64,000 nucleotides of DNA from Bacteroidota bacterium (GCA_016718825.1 JADKCL010000013.1:124001-188000); one strand, 5' to 3'; positions 38,035 through 46,722 are shown, numbered from the stretch's first letter. Numbers and translations: made by a program. The notes: generated by a model from the letters alone, not told the origin.

Positions 38035-38823
38035 ATGAAAAAGAATACCGGAAACAATATTAAGTTAGGTGCATTTGTCTCTGTCGGCATTGTCTTGCTG
38101 ATCGCAGCGATTTACATGATTGGCTCAAGGCAGCATTTATTTAGTACAACATTCAGGCTCAGTGCAGTATTTACCGATATCGCAGGTCTTCAAGTCGGGG
38201 GAAATGTGCGGTTTTCGGGTATCAATGTGGGGGTGATCGAATCCATCGAACAAGTCACGGATACCACAGTGCAAGTCGATATGCAAATTGCGGAGCGGAG
38301 TCGCAAGTTTATCAAGGAAAATGCCGTTGCAATCGTGGCTTCCGATGGCTTGGTGGGGGATAAGATTATTTCCATCAAGGCGGGAAAGCCGGGCATGTCG
38401 GAAGTAGCCAACAATGATTTCATTGCAACCTTGCAACAGGTGGGTTTTGACGACGTGATGGTCGATTTGAAAAGGACAAGCGAGAATGCTGTCATCATCA
38501 CGGAGGACCTTGCGTTTATTCTGGAAAACCTGGCAGCGGGCAACGGAGCCATCGGCAAATTGCTGTTTGACAGTGCATTTTCCGAGCAAATGGAAGGCGC
38601 CTTGGTCAACCTCAAAGAAGGTGCCGGAGGATTTAAGGACAATATGGATGCCGCCAAACACAGCGTTTTGCTCAAGGGCTATCTCAAGAAAAAGGAAAAG
38701 ATGAAAGCCAAAGCCGCCGAAGAAAAGGCTGCAGCAGCCCAAGAAGCTAAAGAGGCTAAAGAAACCCCCGAAGCAGACGCCAAACCCGCAAGGGTGAAGC
38801 GCAATGTGATCGGGAAGGATTGA
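38035..38823 (+). CDS. mlaD: MlaD-type MCE-domain lipid carrier
   Basis: A 262-residue protein with an N-terminal membrane anchor (KLGAFVSVGIVLLIAAIYMI) and one MCE domain (FSGINVGVIESIEQVTDTTV within it). A helical tail follows, ending in a very Ala/Lys/Glu-rich stretch (EEKAAAAQEAKEAKE) and a basic end. MCE hexamers form the periplasmic lipid channel of the Mla complex. It follows mlaF by 19 bases. The charged tail is longer than in E. coli MlaD and may reach toward the outer membrane or be disordered. Confidence 0.9.
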   Translation: MKKNTGNNIKLGAFVSVGIVLLIAAIYMIGSRQHLFSTTFRLSAVFTDIAGLQVGGNVRFSGINVGVIESIEQVTDTTVQVDMQIAERSRKFIKENAVAIVASDGLVGDKIISIKAGKPGMSEVANNDFIATLQQVGFDDVMVDLKRTSENAVIITEDLAFILENLAAGNGAIGKLLFDSAFSEQMEGALVNLKEGAGGFKDNMDAAKHSVLLKGYLKKKEKMKAKAAEEKAAAAQEAKEAKETPEADAKPARVKRNVIGKD

Positions 38824-38870
38824 GGGGGGAATGGCCGCCAATATGGCTTAACAACGACAACAACAACAAC

Positions 38871-38894
38871 AAAAGCCCTAATCGAGGGCTTTTT
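38871..38894 (+). terminator. Terminator of the mla operon
   Basis: AAAAGCCCT pairs with AGGGCTTTT across a 5-base loop (38871-38894), with the T run included. It begins 48 bases after the mlaD stop and is preceded by a CAA repeat. Confidence 0.8.
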
Positions 38895-39215
38895 ATTGAT
38901 GGGAAAAACAATTCGGTGGAAGTGTTCCATGTTTCAGGGATCCATGCAGCACTGCGCACTGCAAGATCGGGAAGTTTGCGGTTCTTGTTGAAGCTGTTTC
39001 AGGTCGGAAGTCATGCGGCACTGCACGCCGGCTGACCAGGTTCTTGTTGCGGTTTTAGAGGGTGGTGTTGGGGCCACCGTTGCCGGTGCCGCCGCCATTT
39101 CCGTCGCCGCCATTTTGGCCTCCTAGTGATTCTCCTCCCACGTTTCCGCGCCTTGGCGTGGGGGTATTTGATTTGGCGGCTTGCCGCCATTTTTCATCGC
39201 CTCACCCCTTTCCCC

Positions 39216-39258
39216 TCTCCAACGCCTTCTTTGTCAGAGACTTGGAAGGCGTTGGAGA
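39216..39258. repeat. Inverted repeat, 14 bp arms
   Basis: TCTCCAACGCCTTC (39216-39229) and GAAGGCGTTGGAGA (39245-39258) are perfect inverted copies around a 15-base loop. There is no T run after it, so it is not an obvious terminator; it may be a dispersed palindromic element. Confidence 0.6.
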
Positions 39259-39288
39259 AGGGAGTTCGGGCGGCTTTGCCTTTCGTTT

Positions 39289-39491
39289 TGAGGTCCGGAA
39301 GCTTCCGATTCTCCGAAAAAGTATCGCAATCGGTAATTAGCTTCGTTGATCTGAAAATTGAGTGGCAATGTTGCCGTATCGCGATTGTGCTGAAATTGCA
39401 TCAAGTTTGGTGCTGTGGTCTGGTCCGGCAGCTTCGGATACTCGGAACAGCTTCCGCACCAGGTATTTAGCATCGCCGATCTGAGGATGGC
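39289..39491. repeat. Two degenerate direct repeats, about 70 bases, offset 131
   Basis: GGTCCGGAAGCTTCCGATTC... (from 39291) and GGTCCGGCAGCTTCGGATAC... (from 39421) stay similar for about 70 bases, including TAATTAGCTTCGTTGATCTG against TATTTAGCATCGCCGATCTG. On the minus strand both translate to a shared pattern (QIGDAKYLVRKLF...SEAAGP and QINEANYRLRYFF...SEASGP), but in different frames. Confidence 0.5.
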
Positions 39492-39650
39492 CTAACGTTT
39501 TGTGGTACCCGAAGCAAACGGTACAGTCATTCGCCGGTCGACACAGCAATTTTATGAGGCTCGAGCTTACTAAGTCACTCGAGTCCTCGCAATCAAATTG
39601 GATTCAAATTTACTACCTACATTGTCTGCATCGAAATAGCATGAAGGTTG

Positions 39651-41414
39651 TTAATGTTGAATGACTAGCTTCTTTGTCACCGTGGCAGCCTTGTGCTGTA
39701 CTTGAACGAAGTAAAGCCCATCCGGAAGTGAAACGGATGAAACTGAAATCGAGTGGTCACCCTTTGGGCATGCAACGCCATCTAGGATTCGAAGAAGCTC
39801 GATTCCAGCGGCATTCAGCAATGTTGTTTTAACAATTTCGGCGTCTGCAAGATGAATATTGATGTGAACCACATCGTCGGCTGGGTTGGGATAGACTGCG
39901 AGTTGAAATGCATCATCGTGAACCTCCTGCTTGATGGATGGAAGGGTTTCAGTGTTGTCAGGGTCGATTCCCAAACTTTCTTGCGTAAGCGCATCGAGGT
40001 CACCTGAATGTAGGTTCGGCAATTCAGGATTGGCAAGGCGAAGCTGAGGACAGCAGGCGACGGGTTCTGGAACAATGTCGACATCCGCGCCAGAATCTAT
40101 TCTGAAATCCGTGTCAGGTCTCGTGTCAAAGCCATTGGTGAAATGAAAGCCAAGGTTGCTGGTACTTGCAGCCCAGAAATAGGGAACTCTGATGGCTTCA
40201 TCACTTCCGATGATGATCGAGTCGCAAGCATACCAGTCGTGGGTACCGTAGTAAGGGCCACCATACAGGTGCAATATTTGATAATGCGTCGGCGAAGGCT
40301 CGAGTCCAAAAAGTGGGGGCACGTAGTTTGGGGCAATGGAGAAGGTATCATAGGCATGGTCATAGAGGGTAAACAAATCATACCTTTGTGAAATTTGTGT
40401 TCCGCAATTTCCCAAGGTTACGACGATTTGGTAATAGTTCGGGACATTTAAGAACTGAGCGGCATCATTGCGATTGTCCCAACGCAGAGATAAATCCTCA
40501 AATCCATTTACGTTTTGTTGTACATCCGTGTAAACCGTATGCTGCCACCTGTCGATCACTTCCATGGTGTACCAACTCACGTTGTTGATATTGCTGAGCA
40601 CCCATTCATCAAAAATACCATCGCCATCTGGAGTCATATAGGGTCTTGCACTGTTATTGTTCCATGAAATCAAACCATTTGGATCGCATGAGGAGCAGGT
40701 TACCGGAAACTCGTCAACGTGAAAGTTGTCAACAAAAAGGTAGCTTGATGCATTTCCTCCGGTCCTTACGATCGTGTCATAGTACCCGTCAAATAACCAA
40801 ACAAACCAATCAAATCGATTTGAATAGGGAGGTGGGACTGTAAATGTATAGTCATAAGTATGCCACTGCCCCATGAGCTGACGATCAAGTGTATCATGTA
40901 TTACATGGTAGCTGGTATCGTTGATTCCAGTTCCAAAGTAAAGATCAAAGACGTATGGATTAGTGTCGCAGGGGATAAAATAATCGAAGGAAAAGTGGTA
41001 GGTGCGGTGGCGTAATTTATGTGCCATTTTCTGCTGCAATCCTTCGCCTCGAGGAGGGGTAAACTTCACAACGCCAGCATAGTGTGGTCCATCGCCATTT
41101 GGAATGGCTGGCAGATTGTTCCATACATTTTCCCCTGCAAAGCAGCCCAGTGCGCCGTGAACGAAACCAGGTGCATTGTAAAACCAGTCAGTTGTAGTCT
41201 GTTTGTATTGTCGCCATCTAGCGCAATGTGCATCTAGTTCTGAAGTATGTCTTAGGTAATTGTTGTCACCATTCTCAAAGCTGTGATTCCGGATGAGATT
41301 GGTCGGTTGTCCATTACCTTGCATTTGGATTCCAAAGAAAAGGACAAAGGATAACAAAGCAAGTAGTTTTTCAGGGACTACGATGTGTCTTGAGATTTTG
41401 TGCGACCCTTTCAT
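39651..41414 (-). CDS. T9SS type A secreted protein with a CHU_C-like middle domain
   Basis: A 587-residue exported protein. The ATG at 41414 leads into a signal peptide (LLALLSFVLFFGIQMQGNGQ); the longer frame upstream overlaps the promoter. The N-terminal 220 residues resemble a jellyroll/carbohydrate-binding module (NLIRNHSFENGDNNYL opening). The middle has RPYMTPDGDGIFDEWVLSNI, which resembles the CHU_C gliding-motility domain usually found at the very C-terminus. The end is a type A sorting signal (AVYPNPADDVVHINI; GLYFVQVQHKAATVTKKLVI). A CHU_C-like domain in the middle plus a separate type A tail is uncommon. Surface location likely; ligand unknown. Confidence 0.8.
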   Translation of the reverse strand: MKGSHKISRHIVVPEKLLALLSFVLFFGIQMQGNGQPTNLIRNHSFENGDNNYLRHTSELDAHCARWRQYKQTTTDWFYNAPGFVHGALGCFAGENVWNNLPAIPNGDGPHYAGVVKFTPPRGEGLQQKMAHKLRHRTYHFSFDYFIPCDTNPYVFDLYFGTGINDTSYHVIHDTLDRQLMGQWHTYDYTFTVPPPYSNRFDWFVWLFDGYYDTIVRTGGNASSYLFVDNFHVDEFPVTCSSCDPNGLISWNNNSARPYMTPDGDGIFDEWVLSNINNVSWYTMEVIDRWQHTVYTDVQQNVNGFEDLSLRWDNRNDAAQFLNVPNYYQIVVTLGNCGTQISQRYDLFTLYDHAYDTFSIAPNYVPPLFGLEPSPTHYQILHLYGGPYYGTHDWYACDSIIIGSDEAIRVPYFWAASTSNLGFHFTNGFDTRPDTDFRIDSGADVDIVPEPVACCPQLRLANPELPNLHSGDLDALTQESLGIDPDNTETLPSIKQEVHDDAFQLAVYPNPADDVVHINIHLADAEIVKTTLLNAAGIELLRILDGVACPKGDHSISVSSVSLPDGLYFVQVQHKAATVTKKLVIQH

Positions 41415-41449
41415 TGCAAAGTGTAAATTACGGGTGATTTTTGCGAAAG

Positions 41450-42097
41450 TTAGAATTGAAAGCAAAGATTCAGCTCTGGCCAAAATTGCCATTTCCGATT
41501 CCCATTGCCTATGTATTTTTGATTTAGAATTTCAGCGGATGCTTCCAATTCCAGACGATTGGTCAACCTCATACCTATTCCCGAACGAAGTCGCGGAGAG
41601 ATTCCAAACTCATTAAGAAAAACAACGGGAAGGCCGACGTCCGAAGGATATAATTTGGCATGACGCCAAACGATTGCGGTTCTTGGATCAATGAACCAAT
41701 TGACTCGTTTGACATCACTTCCAAAGTATCCACAAAACCGAATACCCAAAATTAGGGAGAGGTCATTTTGGTGGGTGCGGCCGTCTAGAAATCGTGGTTC
41801 TATTGGAGGATTATTTGAAGGCCATTCAAAGAATCTGACAAATTCGTAATACTTGTTTCGATATTCTAAATCGATATGAAATGAGATGTGCTTTGAATCC
41901 CGAATTGTGCGTTGAAATTCTCCAGAAAAACGAAGATTGGCCCTATTTAGTGCAGAATAAATTGGGTAATAGATTCCCAAAACATCAATTTTCAGCGCAT
42001 TGCGCCTATTCTTGACGGGTTCTTGCCCGAAGCACCTTCCTCCGATCGTCACAACGACAATCAGCAATAAACATTTCGCTATCCTACGCATATCCAT
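41450..42097 (-). CDS. Small outer-membrane beta-barrel protein
   Basis: A 215-residue protein from the Met at 42097 (or 42091), with signal peptide IAKCLLLIVVVTIGGRCFGQ. The remainder alternates short amphipathic strands and ends in a terminal Phe (ELNLCFQF), the usual sign of an outer-membrane barrel. It is followed by the T9SS gene and preceded by another barrel-like gene whose stop is 8 bases away, so the four minus-strand genes from 44164 to 39651 look like one operon. Function unknown. Confidence 0.6.
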   Translation of the reverse strand: MDMRRIAKCLLLIVVVTIGGRCFGQEPVKNRRNALKIDVLGIYYPIYSALNRANLRFSGEFQRTIRDSKHISFHIDLEYRNKYYEFVRFFEWPSNNPPIEPRFLDGRTHQNDLSLILGIRFCGYFGSDVKRVNWFIDPRTAIVWRHAKLYPSDVGLPVVFLNEFGISPRLRSGIGMRLTNRLELEASAEILNQKYIGNGNRKWQFWPELNLCFQF

Positions 42098-42104
42098 CCT
42101 CCAT

Positions 42105-42722
42105 TCAAAACCATACCCCAAGACTTACCTCGGGATAGGCATCTATCTTATAAATATCCGACCCTAGCAGTCGATAAGGTCCCACATCGCCTGAGATCTC
42201 TAAGCCGATTCGTCTCAGGATGCGGAATTCTACACCTCCACGAAGGCGCGCCGTCGCGCCCAATCGATTTTTTCGGCCATAGTCCGTCATTCCTCCAGCA
42301 TCTTGAAACTTGGCATGACTTGCGACGATTCCTGCTCGTAGTTCAGCATACAAACCTAGACCGAAGCCATCACGTTTGATCAGGCCCTTTGTCAATCGTG
42401 GACCCGCGAGCAGGTTCAAGTCCATTTGGTGCGAAACTGCAAAATCCATCCAATTGCCATTCGGATTATACACTGAAAACACGTCTGGACGCTTCGAAAA
42501 CATGACCTCGCCTACCATGGAAAGGTATTGGATATTCGGCATCTTCCGTTCATACCTCAAGTCCGCATTCCACCAAAAAAACTGAAGGGTACCTGCACGT
42601 ATCACCATGACCGGGCCCAACAAGTTGGTTTTGATGCCATTTTTGAGCACGATTTCCGCAGTCTGTCCCCAAGCAGTGGCAAACAACAGCAGAAGGCATA
42701 GTGTGCAGATGAGGTTTCTCAT
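42105..42722 (-). CDS. Small outer-membrane beta-barrel protein
   Basis: A 205-residue protein with a signal peptide (MRNLICTLCLLLLFATAWGQ) and a strand-rich body ending in VSLGVWF, again a terminal Phe. It resembles its downstream neighbour in size, strand pattern and ending, so the two may be distant paralogs. Its start overlaps the stop of the upstream gene by 4 bases (ATGA). Function unknown. Confidence 0.6.
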   Translation of the reverse strand: MRNLICTLCLLLLFATAWGQTAEIVLKNGIKTNLLGPVMVIRAGTLQFFWWNADLRYERKMPNIQYLSMVGEVMFSKRPDVFSVYNPNGNWMDFAVSHQMDLNLLAGPRLTKGLIKRDGFGLGLYAELRAGIVASHAKFQDAGGMTDYGRKNRLGATARLRGGVEFRILRRIGLEISGDVGPYRLLGSDIYKIDAYPEVSLGVWF

Positions 42723-44164
42723 TGCTTGATCTCCTTTTTGAGGGCATCGACATCCTGTTGCAGTGCTTGGTTGGTGGCGATGATCTTCTGATTTTCTGCC
42801 TTCAATTCCAATAAATACAAAGTCAGTTCTTCTATTTTTTCAAGAGACTTTGCTTGCATTTCACCAAGGTCAATGCCTTCCATGGCTACCTCACCTGCAC
42901 TTGGAACTCCTGGCAAATGACCGTTTGCCGCGATGAAAGCGGCCACTTCAGAAAGTGGCATCAGTTTGTAATCTGATTGGAATACATAGTCTGCCCAAGC
43001 TGGATAAACGTGGGCCGCTTTTGCACGGATATGACCATTCACACAGAGTTTGTATTCTCGGTTCCCCTCAAAAAAATTCGCTGTGCCGACACCAATGTGG
43101 TTAGCAACAAGGATATCCCCACCAAATTGCACAGTCTTTGCGGACTGCATGTTCACCTTAAGCTTTGAATTTTGGTTACCTCCAGTTTCAAGGAAGCCGT
43201 CTGTGCCATTGTGCCCAATCGTCATTGCATTGTTGGCATTTGACGCTTGCTGAATGGAAGTGGAGCCATTGGCTGAAACCAAAGCCAAGCTACCTGACCC
43301 ACCTACTGATTCGACACGCCCAAAGGTACCATTGTGTGAGAGCGCCACGAAGTTCGCAGGATTGGTTGCTTGCGCCACTTTGGTCGTGCCGAGTACAAAA
43401 AGTCGTGTCCCAATTGCTGGGGAAGATCCGATGCCGACCGCACCTTGCTCATTTAACTGTAGGCCTTCAGGAAAAGACACCGTCGCATCAGCGATTTGGG
43501 ATGGCGCCACACTAAATTGCAGTATCCCAGCGGCGGATTGATATTCCATTTTTGCGGCGGTACCAAGTTGGTAGTGATGCTGTGTCGCTCCATTTTGGTA
43601 CATGTTGAACCCAATGGTCCGCACGACATCGCTGACGCCAAGATCCTGACGGTTGAAGGTCACTCCCATATGGTCATAAACCTGAAATGCTGCCTTAGCG
43701 TCTGCACCCTGTACTACGACATTGCCCGCTGGCGTGACACGCATCCGCTCAATCCCGTTGCTGTACACACGAAATGCAATCGGATTGGTCGTACCGATGA
43801 AGCAATCTGGACCAGCGGCATTCCCATCGCCATCCCAGATCAAAAGGTTGCAATCTCCACCGCCCGTGCCTGGATCGGTTGCTTTTCCGAGACTGCCATC
43901 TGGCATCACAATCACGCTGGCCGTATCGGTTGAGGAAAGCGAGGAGATTCTGACCGTTCCAGTGGCACTTAGGCTCAGTCGTTCGGTGCCGTCGGTCTTC
44001 AAAACCAGTGGTGTGGGATTTGTTGTTCCAATAAAACAGTTGGAACTTGGAGCATTGCCGCCTGTTGTCCACGGTGTTTGTCCAAAGCCGCTAATAAATG
44101 AGCCAACAGACAACACAGCCATCAAAATGGACTTTTTAAAAGAGATTCTTGTGCACATAGGCAT
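42719..44164 (-). CDS. Secreted tail-fibre-like repeat protein
   Basis: A 481-residue secreted protein. After a signal peptide (ILMAVLSVGSFISGFGQ) it contains phage-tail-fibre-like strand repeats (CFIGTTNPTPLVLKTDGTER; CFIGTTNPIAFRVYSNGIER). A C-terminal module follows: WADYVFQSDYKLMPLSEVAA, then GHLPGVPSAGEVAMEGIDLG, ending in a coiled coil (KIEELTLYLLELKAENQKII). This module is common at the C-termini of Bacteroidota cell-surface proteins and resembles intramolecular-chaperone (S74-like) trimerisation regions, though the catalytic pair of S74 was not identified. It probably forms trimers at the surface. It heads the four-gene unit that ends at 39651. Confidence 0.75.
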   Translation of the reverse strand: MPMCTRISFKKSILMAVLSVGSFISGFGQTPWTTGGNAPSSNCFIGTTNPTPLVLKTDGTERLSLSATGTVRISSLSSTDTASVIVMPDGSLGKATDPGTGGGDCNLLIWDGDGNAAGPDCFIGTTNPIAFRVYSNGIERMRVTPAGNVVVQGADAKAAFQVYDHMGVTFNRQDLGVSDVVRTIGFNMYQNGATQHHYQLGTAAKMEYQSAAGILQFSVAPSQIADATVSFPEGLQLNEQGAVGIGSSPAIGTRLFVLGTTKVAQATNPANFVALSHNGTFGRVESVGGSGSLALVSANGSTSIQQASNANNAMTIGHNGTDGFLETGGNQNSKLKVNMQSAKTVQFGGDILVANHIGVGTANFFEGNREYKLCVNGHIRAKAAHVYPAWADYVFQSDYKLMPLSEVAAFIAANGHLPGVPSAGEVAMEGIDLGEMQAKSLEKIEELTLYLLELKAENQKIIATNQALQQDVDALKKEIKQ

Positions 44165-44232
44165 GATTGGTTAAGAAATAGAGGGTTAAAAGCTTGAAGT
44201 TAATGACATTCTTGTGGATTCCAAACGGGATT

Positions 44233-44375
44233 TTACAACACACGCGTAAATCGTGGAGGTGTACACCAAGGGTTTATGTAGATCATAGGAGGCGTAGGCC
44301 TCCCGCCGAAACGCCGATGCTGCAGCCAACCGCGTCCCGCGTGCAGGAGCCTCCAGCTGAATTTTGAGGAGCCAA
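44233..44375. other. Sequence downstream of the IS200-like transposase
   Basis: This stretch holds a hairpin (GGAGGC-GTAG-GCCTCC, 44288-44303) and GC-rich sequence between the transposase stop and the tail-fibre gene. By position it may be one end of the mobile element, but no target duplication is expected for IS200-like elements and no border could be proved. Confidence 0.35.
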
Positions 44376-44843
44376 TCATTCGTCTGCGATCCAATCGAAT
44401 AGATATTCGTCCTTGTATTCGATTTCGAATTTTTTGAGGAAGCCGATGTATTCCTTCTTGAAGGACTTTTTGCGATGATGCTCTTTTTGATTCATGATGT
44501 ATTTGATGATGATGTCCAATGTAGAACGGCTGTAAGAGAAGGCTCCGAATCCTTCCTGCCATCGAAAAGCATGTCTTGAAAATCCGCGTTCCTTGATGAA
44601 GGCATTGCTCGATTTTTTCACTTCGCGCACCAAATCGGAGAGTCGGCATTCGGGTCTCAATCCGATCAGGAAATGAATGTGGTCTGGCATGCCATTGATG
44701 GCCAGCATTTTTTGGCCGTTGGCTTGGACAATCGCCGTGATGTACCTGTAAAGCTCCTCCTCCCACGAGGCGTGGATCAATGCCTCGCGGTATTTTACCG
44801 CAAAGACAACTTGAATGTGCATTTGAGAATATGTATTTGCCAT
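44376..44843 (-). mobile_element. IS200-like / RAYT Y1 transposase
   Basis: A 155-residue HUH-class transposase from the ATG at 44843 (MANTYSQMHIQVVFAVKYRE). The histidine pair lies in GMPDHIHFLIGLRPE, and the catalytic tyrosine is probably in IIKYIMNQKEHHRKKSFKKE, where the NQ..HH pattern is typical. No TnpB/IscB partner is present. Two hairpin-forming 15-base sequences lie just upstream of the start, as seen for REP-associated tyrosine transposases, which move or maintain REP elements. The frame is intact. Confidence 0.85.
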
Positions 44844-44853
44844 AGCAATATTT

Positions 44854-44930
44854 GACTCCGCTAGAGTCATTGATGAAAATGATAATTAAACATTTGCCTC
44901 CCCCCACCAACATTTGACTCCTCCCGAGTC
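44854..44930. repeat. REP-like hairpin pair upstream of the transposase
   Basis: GACTC-CGCTA-GAGTC (44854-44868) and GACTC-CTCCC-GAGTC (44916-44930) are two copies of the same small hairpin. Both are preceded by ATTTG on the plus strand and spaced 62 bases apart in direct orientation. On the minus strand both read GAGTCAAAT after the stem. They fit REP or transposon-end structures recognised by the adjacent Y1 transposase. Confidence 0.65.
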
Positions 44931-44973
44931 ATCGACCCCAGCGGGACTAAAGAATCTTCCGACATTTCCAGAA

Positions 44974-45093
44974 ATGGCCCTGTACGCCGAATTTGGCCGC
45001 TTTCTTGCCTCCAATTCTATCAATATTCCAAGTCTTGCGACCGTCTCGCTGACCCTCGGAATCAGTTTGGAAAGAAAAACGATAGAATTATGA
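44974..45093 (+). CDS. Possible small ORF coupled to the integrase
   Basis: A 39-residue frame (MALYAEFGRFLASNSINIPS, then a natural tail ending KTIEL) whose stop overlaps the integrase ATG in an ATGA arrangement. It may be a leader peptide or small protein controlling integrase translation. The frame extends further upstream without a stop, so the start is uncertain and chance overlap is possible. Confidence 0.3.
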   Translation: MALYAEFGRFLASNSINIPSLATVSLTLGISLERKTIEL

Positions 45094-46553
45094 ATCAAAA
45101 AAATCAAGGAATCGCGGGCAAAAAGAAGACTTCCGTATTGCTCCATCTGGACACTTCCCATCAACGGAAGGAGGACGGAAAAAGCAGGTTCTACCTCAAA
45201 GTGCGCGTACAAGGAAAGCCACAATTGTACGACATTCTTCCCGAAGTATACATGGATCGGAAGTATTGGGTTCACGAGACCGACGAGTCGGGTGCCGAGA
45301 AAAAGAAAATGCGCATCCAGCACGCAAAGGGAAATCCGAATTCGAGGCAATTGGAGATGACCGTGCTTGGGAAACTGAGCGAGATGATGGGCATCATCGA
45401 GGACTTGGGCAACCAAGGCCATGCCGTGACCCATGCCATGATCGGGCAGCGCTGGAAAGGCACTGGCATCAAGACGCTGGTCGAATACATCGAGGCGCGG
45501 ATGGAGGATGAGCGTGCGGAGGTTCGGGCAAGCACTTTCATCAAATGGCGCTCCTGCCTACGGGCAATCCGAGCCTACGACCCACAGGTATTGCTCACTG
45601 AGGTTACGCCCGAATGGTTGCGGGGCTACGAGGAATACCTACGACACATTAAGCCACATGCGAGAATTTTGGAAATAGAGGGCAGCGAAAGGGTTGTTAA
45701 GGGCAAAGGAAAGGGCTTAGGGCAGAATGCAATCGTCGGCAATTTCAAGTTCCTCTCGAAATACCTTCGCGATGCGCTCGTGCGAAACTTCATCACCAAG
45801 AACCCGATGGAGGTTTTCAGGCATGAGACCAAGGCAAGGAAGAGGCTCCAATGGGTCACGCCGAACAGGAACATCCTTTCTGAATCTGAGATCGCTCGCT
45901 TGCATGAGGCCTACGAGGGCAAGGAACTCCTGAATTTGTTTCCAAAAGGCTCGAAGGGCATCAAGCTCCACAACGTGTTGCAGCAGGTGCTTGCGGCGAT
46001 CTACTCGGGATTCCGTTTCAGTGACATCGCCCAATTCCAAGACCAACTGAAGATGACGGTCACAGACACCCATCTCAAGCTGACGATGCGCAAGGTGAAC
46101 AAGCAACAAACCATCAAGATCACGCAGAAATTGCGCTCGGTGTTGTCGCTGGAAAACGGAGGCTCGTTGTTCGATGCGCCGATCATGACCAACTCCTCGA
46201 TGAACACGAATCTCAGGAAGATATTGGATTGCCTCGGGATCGAGAAGTACCTGAGCTGGCACGACCTCCGCAGGACTTTTGCATCCCATCTACAATCCAT
46301 GAACGTGGACATCAAGAAAGTCTCGAAGTTGTTGGGGCATTCATCGGTCGTCGTGACGGAGAAATATGTCAAGACCCAAGACTACGACCTCGACAGGGCG
46401 ATGGACGTTTGGGACGACGAACCCGCAAGCCCGACGGGAATGGCAGACCGCAAGCTCATGGGCTTGGTGGTCGATCTCGTGGAGGAGAACCCCGGCTTGG
46501 TGCTGCCGACCGAATTGGCGGCGATGCTCGTGCAGTACAGGCGGGCCATGTGA
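45090..46553 (+). CDS. Tyrosine recombinase (integrase), SAM-like N-domain
   Basis: A 487-residue site-specific recombinase of the type common on Bacteroidota mobile elements. The N-terminal arm-binding region (SVLLHLDTSHQRKEDGKSRF) is followed by a helical SAM-like core-binding domain. The catalytic domain has the arginine in AAIYSGFRFSDIAQFQ, the H-x-x-R pair in YLSWHDLRRTFASHL, the second histidine in LLGHSSVVVTEKYVK, and the nucleophile Tyr in that last segment. The final 60 residues are an extra helical tail. Probably mobilises part of the accessory region to its right, but no attachment site repeat was found in the window. Confidence 0.9.
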   Translation: MNQKNQGIAGKKKTSVLLHLDTSHQRKEDGKSRFYLKVRVQGKPQLYDILPEVYMDRKYWVHETDESGAEKKKMRIQHAKGNPNSRQLEMTVLGKLSEMMGIIEDLGNQGHAVTHAMIGQRWKGTGIKTLVEYIEARMEDERAEVRASTFIKWRSCLRAIRAYDPQVLLTEVTPEWLRGYEEYLRHIKPHARILEIEGSERVVKGKGKGLGQNAIVGNFKFLSKYLRDALVRNFITKNPMEVFRHETKARKRLQWVTPNRNILSESEIARLHEAYEGKELLNLFPKGSKGIKLHNVLQQVLAAIYSGFRFSDIAQFQDQLKMTVTDTHLKLTMRKVNKQQTIKITQKLRSVLSLENGGSLFDAPIMTNSSMNTNLRKILDCLGIEKYLSWHDLRRTFASHLQSMNVDIKKVSKLLGHSSVVVTEKYVKTQDYDLDRAMDVWDDEPASPTGMADRKLMGLVVDLVEENPGLVLPTELAAMLVQYRRAM

Positions 46554-46564
46554 TCGTCCACAGC

Positions 46565-46615
46565 AAACGAAACGGCGATGCATCTTGCCTGAAAGGTGCA
46601 TCGCCGTTTTCGTTT
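46565..46615 (+). terminator. Terminator of the integrase gene
   Basis: AAACGAAACGGCGATGCA (46565-46582) pairs almost perfectly with TGCATCGCCGTTTTCGTTT (46597-46615), followed by a few more T. It starts 12 bases after the integrase stop, directly before the first 11-bp repeat array. Confidence 0.85.
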
Positions 46616-46623
46616 GGGCCAAA

Positions 46624-46722
46624 CCTATGCCTTTCCTATTGTTTTCCTTGCAAAAGCTATGTGTTTGCTATCCTTTTCCTCTGTTTTGACCATCCATCCA
46701 CCATACGTTTCCTATCCTTTTC
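46624..46722 (+). repeat. Array B: nine 11-bp phased repeats
   Basis: Nine consecutive 11-base units, for example CCTATGCCTTT, CCTATTGTTTT, CTATGTGTTTG, CTATCCTTTTC, CCATACGTTTC and CTATCCTTTTC. The loose consensus is C(C/T)AT followed by a T-rich part. One unit per helical turn. It lies between the integrase terminator and the end of the minus-strand gene at 46757, outside any gene. Confidence 0.75.

Larger units (their letters stand above)
38895..39650. other. Gene-free region with repeats
   Basis: No convincing gene. A minus-strand frame around 39050-39180 encodes a Gly/Asn-rich tail without a start codon. A long inverted repeat lies at 39216-39258, and two degenerate copies of a sequence of about 70 bases lie at 39289 and 39420. 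The whole stretch looks like accumulated repeat debris between the mla operon and the minus-strand T9SS gene. Confidence 0.45.

Noticed and set aside
38895..39180. Gly/Asn-rich minus-strand reading frame
   Set aside because: No start codon and a stop just upstream; it looks like a fragment or chance repeat.
44886..45434. Minus-strand frame of 182 codons upstream of and inside the integrase
   Set aside because: It is a shadow of the integrase N-terminus.
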